NCBI RefSeq assembly: GCF_040712075.1
Contig: NZ_JBFCVL010000004.1
Location: 372,001-436,000 of the forward strand
From: Fodinicurvata sp. EGI_FJ10296
GTDB lineage: Bacteria > Pseudomonadota > Alphaproteobacteria > DSM-16000 > Inquilinaceae
Length of the DNA: 64,000 nucleotides
Direction: 5' to 3'
The number at the start of each line of letters is the position of its first letter. Positions within the stretch are counted from its first letter, which is position 1. Under the pieces are notes generated by a model. That model was given only the letters and a program-made list of their open reading frames with translations, ran no database searches and was not told the origin of the DNA. The position numbers and the translations under genes are program-made. Positions 60,453-64,000 of the stretch are shown in pieces.

Positions 60453-61247
60453 ATGGATTTCCGTGACGAGTTCAAGGACAGCACCATCGTCATCACCGGC
60501 GCCTGCGGCGTGTTCGGACACTGGATCGCGACGGCGTTTGCCCAGCGGGGCGCCCGGCTCTGCCTGTCGGACAACCGCGCCGACGCGCTCGACGCACTGG
60601 CAGCAGACCTGGGCGCCACCGGCCCCGGCCATATCCACCATGTCACCGAGTTGACCGACGAGGCGTCGATTGCCGATCTCGTGTCAACCGTCGGGGCCGA
60701 ATGGGGGGCGCCGGATGTCGTGATCAACAACGCCGGCATCTATCCCAGCGGCTTCCTGCTCGACATCGATGCGGCCGAATGGGACCGGATCATGGACGTC
60801 AACACCCGCGCCCCGTTCCTGGTCGCGCAGGGTTTCGCCAAAGCCATGATCGCTGAGGGCAAGCAAGGCTCGATCATCAACATTTCGTCAGGCGCGGCGC
60901 GCAAGATGCGGCGCTCGGTCGTGCCGTACTGCGTGTCCAAAACGGCACTCGACCGGCTGACCAAGGGTCTGGCGCTGGAACTGGCCGAATACGGCATCCG
61001 CGTCAACATTGTCGAACCCGGCTTCGCGCCCGGCAGCAAGGTCAGCGACATCACGCCGGAACACCTGGAAGCGGTCACCGGTTCGATCCCGCTGGGCCGT
61101 CAGTCGGAACCCGACGACGCGCCGAACGCGATCATGTTTCTGGCCAGTTCGCTTGCCGAATACGTCACCGGCACCAGCATCGCGGTCGACGGCGGCAACT
61201 CCATCGGCTCGCTGGCGGTATTTCAGGCCAAGAAGAAGGCACTTTGA
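60453..61247 (+). CDS. short-chain dehydrogenase/reductase
   Basis: A 264-residue Rossmann oxidoreductase. The cofactor motif is TGACGVFG (about residues 14-21), 'VVINNAG' follows, and the catalytic S-Y-K are 'IINISSGAARKM...YCVSKTAL'. 'VNIVEPGFAPG' and 'YVTGTSIAVDGGNSIG' are also typical. NAD(P) preference and substrate are unknown. It lies 11 bases after the permease gene and inside a peptide-type ABC operon, suggesting it modifies the imported compound. ATG 60453 follows AAAGGG. Confidence 0.9.
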   Translation: MDFRDEFKDSTIVITGACGVFGHWIATAFAQRGARLCLSDNRADALDALAADLGATGPGHIHHVTELTDEASIADLVSTVGAEWGAPDVVINNAGIYPSGFLLDIDAAEWDRIMDVNTRAPFLVAQGFAKAMIAEGKQGSIINISSGAARKMRRSVVPYCVSKTALDRLTKGLALELAEYGIRVNIVEPGFAPGSKVSDITPEHLEAVTGSIPLGRQSEPDDAPNAIMFLASSLAEYVTGTSIAVDGGNSIGSLAVFQAKKKAL

Positions 61248-61249
61248 CC

Positions 61250-62176
61250 ATGGCAACGGCGACCTTTCCGCCCGGCAGCGCGACCTCCGCCGCGGCAATC
61301 CCATATCAGTGGCCGCAGTCGGTTCGAAGCGCCGCCTGTTTCACCGTCGATGTCGATGCGGAGTCGCCCTGGCTATGGGCTCATCGCGATCGGGTGCCGC
61401 CGACACTGGGACAACTGGAGATGCGGCGCTTCGGCCCGCGCCAGGGTCTGGGCCGGCTTCTGGAACTGCTCGACCGTCACCGGATCAAGGGCAGCTTTTT
61501 CGTCCCCGGCATCGTGGCCGAGACATACCCGTCGATGTTGCCGACGCTGATCGACCGCGGGCACGAGGTCGGGCTTCACGGATATTTCCACGAGATCGTC
61601 GCCGATTCCAGCGATGACGAATTCGCCCATGCCCTCGGCGCCGCAATGGCGTTGTTCCGGGCCCAGACAGGCGCGGCACCCGTCGGCTTCCGGTCCCCCG
61701 CCTGGGAAATGACCCCCGGGATGCTGGCGGAACTGGCGCGCCACGGTCTGGCCTATGACAGCTCGCTCATGGGTTTCGACCATCCCTACGATATCGGCAC
61801 CATGACCGAATTGCCGGTACAGTGGCTGACCGACGACGCGATCCATTTCAAGTTTCTGGGCGGCGGCGCCGACAAATGGCCGCCGTCCGCCCCCGGCGGC
61901 GTTCTGGACGGGTGGCGCGACGAGTGGCGGATGACCCATGACGAGGGCGGGCTGTTCATGCTGACCGTCCATCCGTGGATTTCCGGCCGAGGCCAGCGGA
62001 TCGCGCTGCTGGACCGGCTGCTGACCACGATCGCCGAAGCCGACAACGTCTGGTGGGCGCGCTGCGACGAGATCGCCGCTCACCACAAATCATCGGCCAA
62101 TAATGGCCGATACACTGTCGATGCCGCCCCGCCCGACGCCATCGGCCCCCGCCGACCCGTTTCCGGCTCCAAATGA
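61250..62176 (+). CDS. polysaccharide deacetylase family protein (PuuE/allantoinase-like)
   Basis: A 308-residue NodB-fold hydrolase. 'AACFTVDVDAESPWLW' provides the metal-binding D-x-D-x-E, 'EVGLHGYFHE' the HxxxH pair, 'GFRSPAWEMTPGML' motif 3, and 'LTVHPWISGRGQR' the C-terminal His. The D-V-D-x-E form and absence of a signal peptide match the cytosolic PuuE-like branch, which hydrolyses small amides or imides rather than chitin. TTG 61244 overlaps the SDR stop and is an alternative start; ATG 61250 is used. It overlaps the next gene by four bases. Confidence 0.87.
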   Translation: MATATFPPGSATSAAAIPYQWPQSVRSAACFTVDVDAESPWLWAHRDRVPPTLGQLEMRRFGPRQGLGRLLELLDRHRIKGSFFVPGIVAETYPSMLPTLIDRGHEVGLHGYFHEIVADSSDDEFAHALGAAMALFRAQTGAAPVGFRSPAWEMTPGMLAELARHGLAYDSSLMGFDHPYDIGTMTELPVQWLTDDAIHFKFLGGGADKWPPSAPGGVLDGWRDEWRMTHDEGGLFMLTVHPWISGRGQRIALLDRLLTTIAEADNVWWARCDEIAAHHKSSANNGRYTVDAAPPDAIGPRRPVSGSK

Positions 62177-63786
62177 GGCCCGCCGACACCATGACACCGG
62201 CCGACGCCACCTGGACGATCACCAAACCCGAACGTCACAGCGACGGCGGCATCGTCGCCGCGCAGAACCGGCAGGCCGCCGCCGCCGGCGCGGCGGTGCT
62301 GGCGCGCGGCGGTAACGCCATGGACGCCGCCGTCACCACGGCCTTTACGCTGTCGGTGGTCGAACCGTGGCTCAGCGGCGTCGGCGGCGGCGGGTTCCTG
62401 CTGCGCGCCGACGGCGCCACCGGCGCGCTCGATGCGCTGGATTTCTCGCTGGTGTCACCCGGCGCGCTGGATCCGGGGCGCTATCCGCTGGCGGGCGGCA
62501 ACGACGGCGACTGGTTCGCTTGGCCCGCCGTGGCCGACGACCGCAACCTGATCGGACACGAGTCCATCTGTGTGCCGGGCGCGGTCGCCGGACTGGCCGA
62601 AGCCTTGCGGCGTTTCGGGACGATTACGCTGGCCGAGGCCCTGGCCCCGGCGATCGCCCATGCCGAGGCCGGATTGGCGGTCGACTGGTTCACGTCGCTG
62701 GCGCTGGCCATCGATGCGGCCGGGTTGGCGCGGTTTCCGGACTCCGCAGCGCTGTTCCTGGTCGACGGACGGGCACCGCGTGCCCCGGATGCCGGGGTCA
62801 GGGACCTGCCCCGGCTACCCATGCCCGCCAAGGCCGCGATGCTGCGCCGTCTGGCGGAGGCCGGTGCCACCGACTTCTATACCGGGCAAATCGCCGAAGG
62901 GCTGGTCGCCGACCTGCGCGCCGGCGGATCGGCGATCACCATGGACGACATGGCAGCCTATCGCCCGGAATGGCGCGCGCCGCTGACCGCGCCCTACGGC
63001 GGTCTGGAACTGGCGGCGATGCCCGGCCTGTCCGGCGGGCCGTCCTTTCTGCACGCCATGGCCCGGCTGTCCGACGACCCACGCATTTCCGGCGCCAAAT
63101 CCGACAGAACACCGGGGGGCGCGGCCGCCCTGGCCTATGCCGACGCCATTCGCGACGCCTATGCCGACCGCCTGACCCGCATGGGCCATGACGCACAGTC
63201 GCCCGATCCGGGCTGCACCAGCCATATCAGCGTCGTCGATCGACACGGCACCATGGTGTCGTTGACCAACACGCTGTTGGCGCGCTTCGGCTCGAAGGTG
63301 GTCGCGCCGTCGGCGGGAATCCTGATGAACAACGGCATGATGTGGTTCGACCCCCGTCCCAACCAACCCAACAGCATCAAGGGCGGCGTGCGGCCGCTGA
63401 CCAATATGTGTCCGCTGATCGCGACCCGCCAGGGCCGGCCCGCTCTGGCCATTGGCGCGGCGGGCGGTAGGCAGATATTCCCGGCGCTGGTTCAGTTGGT
63501 GTCATACCTCGCCGATTTCGGCATGAGCCTGGAGCAGGCCTTTCACACCCCGCGCATCGACGCCAGCAGCCCGACGATCATTGTCAACAAGGCCGCCGAC
63601 CCGACGGTGGCCGGGGCAATCGCCCGCACGCACCCGGTGCGCATGGTCAGCGACACGCTATATCCGGTCCATTTCGCGATACCGTCGGCAGTCGCACGCA
63701 GCCCATCCGGCGGCACCGTCGGCATGGCCCATCCGGTGTCGCCCTGGGCCGCCGCCGTGACCGAGGAGGAGACGCGCGATGACTGA
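62173..63786 (+). CDS. gamma-glutamyltransferase family protein, cytosolic
   Basis: A 537-residue Ntn hydrolase. '[51 protein letters not shown]' is the N-terminal GGT region. The autocleavage and catalytic residue is T349 in CTSHISVVD. 'NNGMMWFDP' and '[14 protein letters not shown]' are in the small subunit. There is no signal peptide, unlike periplasmic Ggt, so it acts on imported substrate. It overlaps the deacetylase stop (ATGA) and the next ATPase start by 8 bases, so it is fully part of the ABC operon. Confidence 0.9.
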   Translation: MRPADTMTPADATWTITKPERHSDGGIVAAQNRQAAAAGAAVLARGGNAMDAAVTTAFTLSVVEPWLSGVGGGGFLLRADGATGALDALDFSLVSPGALDPGRYPLAGGNDGDWFAWPAVADDRNLIGHESICVPGAVAGLAEALRRFGTITLAEALAPAIAHAEAGLAVDWFTSLALAIDAAGLARFPDSAALFLVDGRAPRAPDAGVRDLPRLPMPAKAAMLRRLAEAGATDFYTGQIAEGLVADLRAGGSAITMDDMAAYRPEWRAPLTAPYGGLELAAMPGLSGGPSFLHAMARLSDDPRISGAKSDRTPGGAAALAYADAIRDAYADRLTRMGHDAQSPDPGCTSHISVVDRHGTMVSLTNTLLARFGSKVVAPSAGILMNNGMMWFDPRPNQPNSIKGGVRPLTNMCPLIATRQGRPALAIGAAGGRQIFPALVQLVSYLADFGMSLEQAFHTPRIDASSPTIIVNKAADPTVAGAIARTHPVRMVSDTLYPVHFAIPSAVARSPSGGTVGMAHPVSPWAAAVTEEETRDD

Positions 63787-64000
63787 CCGGCCCCCCCATG
63801 ATCCGGGACTGCCCGGGGCCAACCGCGTCGGCGGCGCGGAGGCGCTGAAAGTGTCCGGGCTTCAGGTCACCATTGGCGGCGTTCCGGCCGTCGACGGCGT
63901 CGACCTGACGGTGCACGAGGGCGAAACCGTGGCGCTGGTCGGCGAAAGCGGCTGCGGCAAGAGCATGACGGCACTCGCGATCATGGGCCTGCATCCCGAC
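63779..64000 (+). CDS. ABC transporter ATP-binding protein (DppD/OppD-like), partial
   Basis: The first 74 codons are present and the gene runs off the right edge. '[53 protein letters not shown]' contains Walker A GESGCGKS and is typical of the DppD class. A fused DppD-DppF form cannot be excluded. It completes the operon's transporter; the ATG lies eight bases inside the gamma-glutamyltransferase gene, with GAGGAGA upstream. Confidence 0.92.
   Translation, partial: MTDRPPHDPGLPGANRVGGAEALKVSGLQVTIGGVPAVDGVDLTVHEGETVALVGESGCGKSMTALAIMGLHPD

Overview
The window looks like chromosomal DNA of a GC-rich alphaproteobacterium, probably marine or Rhodospirillales-like. This is inferred from the 41-residue L36 protein, the mixture of TRAP, sugar-ABC and dipeptide-ABC uptake systems, the many acyl-CoA genes, and the strongly acidic exported proteins. 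There are no rRNA or tRNA genes, no CRISPR array, no phage genes and no transposase. About 57 genes are supported. Most belong to small catabolic units, each with its own regulator, and for many of these a matching operator-like palindrome is visible.

Layout. 1-2.4 kb: an interspersed repeat, a GST-like gene coupled to an FkbM methyltransferase, and a THEM6-like thioesterase. 2.4-10 kb: a fatty-acid beta-oxidation set (acyl-CoA dehydrogenase, FadN-type hydroxyacyl-CoA dehydrogenase/hydratase fusion, thiolase, MerR regulator, acyl-CoA ligase) with a palindromic operator on the regulator's promoter. 10-18 kb: MsbA-like exporter, a divergent metal-type MerR with an SO_0444-type permease, an aminotransferase, a lipoprotein, and the HtpX-LemA pair. 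18-24 kb: a periplasmic molybdenum hydroxylase (2Fe-2S subunit, Tat-exported large subunit, triheme cytochrome c), then a diguanylate cyclase. 24-28.4 kb: glycolate oxidase glcDEF with a PdhR/GlcC-type operator. 28.5-29.6 kb: rpmJ and a methyltransferase.

29.8-36.3 kb: a UTRA GntR regulator divergent from a TRAP/TAXI uptake operon with an amidohydrolase and an alpha/beta hydrolase. 36.3-43.1 kb: one minus-strand operon encoding CoA transferase, enoyl-CoA hydratase, HMG-CoA-lyase-like enzyme, acyl-CoA dehydrogenase, MmgE/PrpD protein and LacI regulator. Together these could activate, desaturate, hydrate and cleave a branched dicarboxylic acid; a perfect LacI-type palindrome sits at its promoter. 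43.1-43.8 kb: a HicAB toxin-antitoxin locus whose hicA is broken by one extra G in a G-run. 44-49.2 kb: a MoaD/ThiS-like protein paired with a BNR beta-propeller, an acyl-CoA synthetase, an aldo/keto reductase and a FadR-type GntR regulator. 49.3-56 kb: a beta-glucosidase and maltose-type ABC importer with a divergent LacI regulator. 56.2-64 kb: a GntR-led dipeptide-type ABC operon that also carries an SDR, a PuuE-like deacetylase and a cytosolic gamma-glutamyltransferase; it runs off the right edge inside the ATPase gene.

The most notable signals are the structured interspersed repeat (two copies), the hicA frameshift, the ubiquitin-fold/beta-propeller pair under a perfect palindrome, and the LacI-controlled CoA-thioester operon. 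I found no clearly new defence system.
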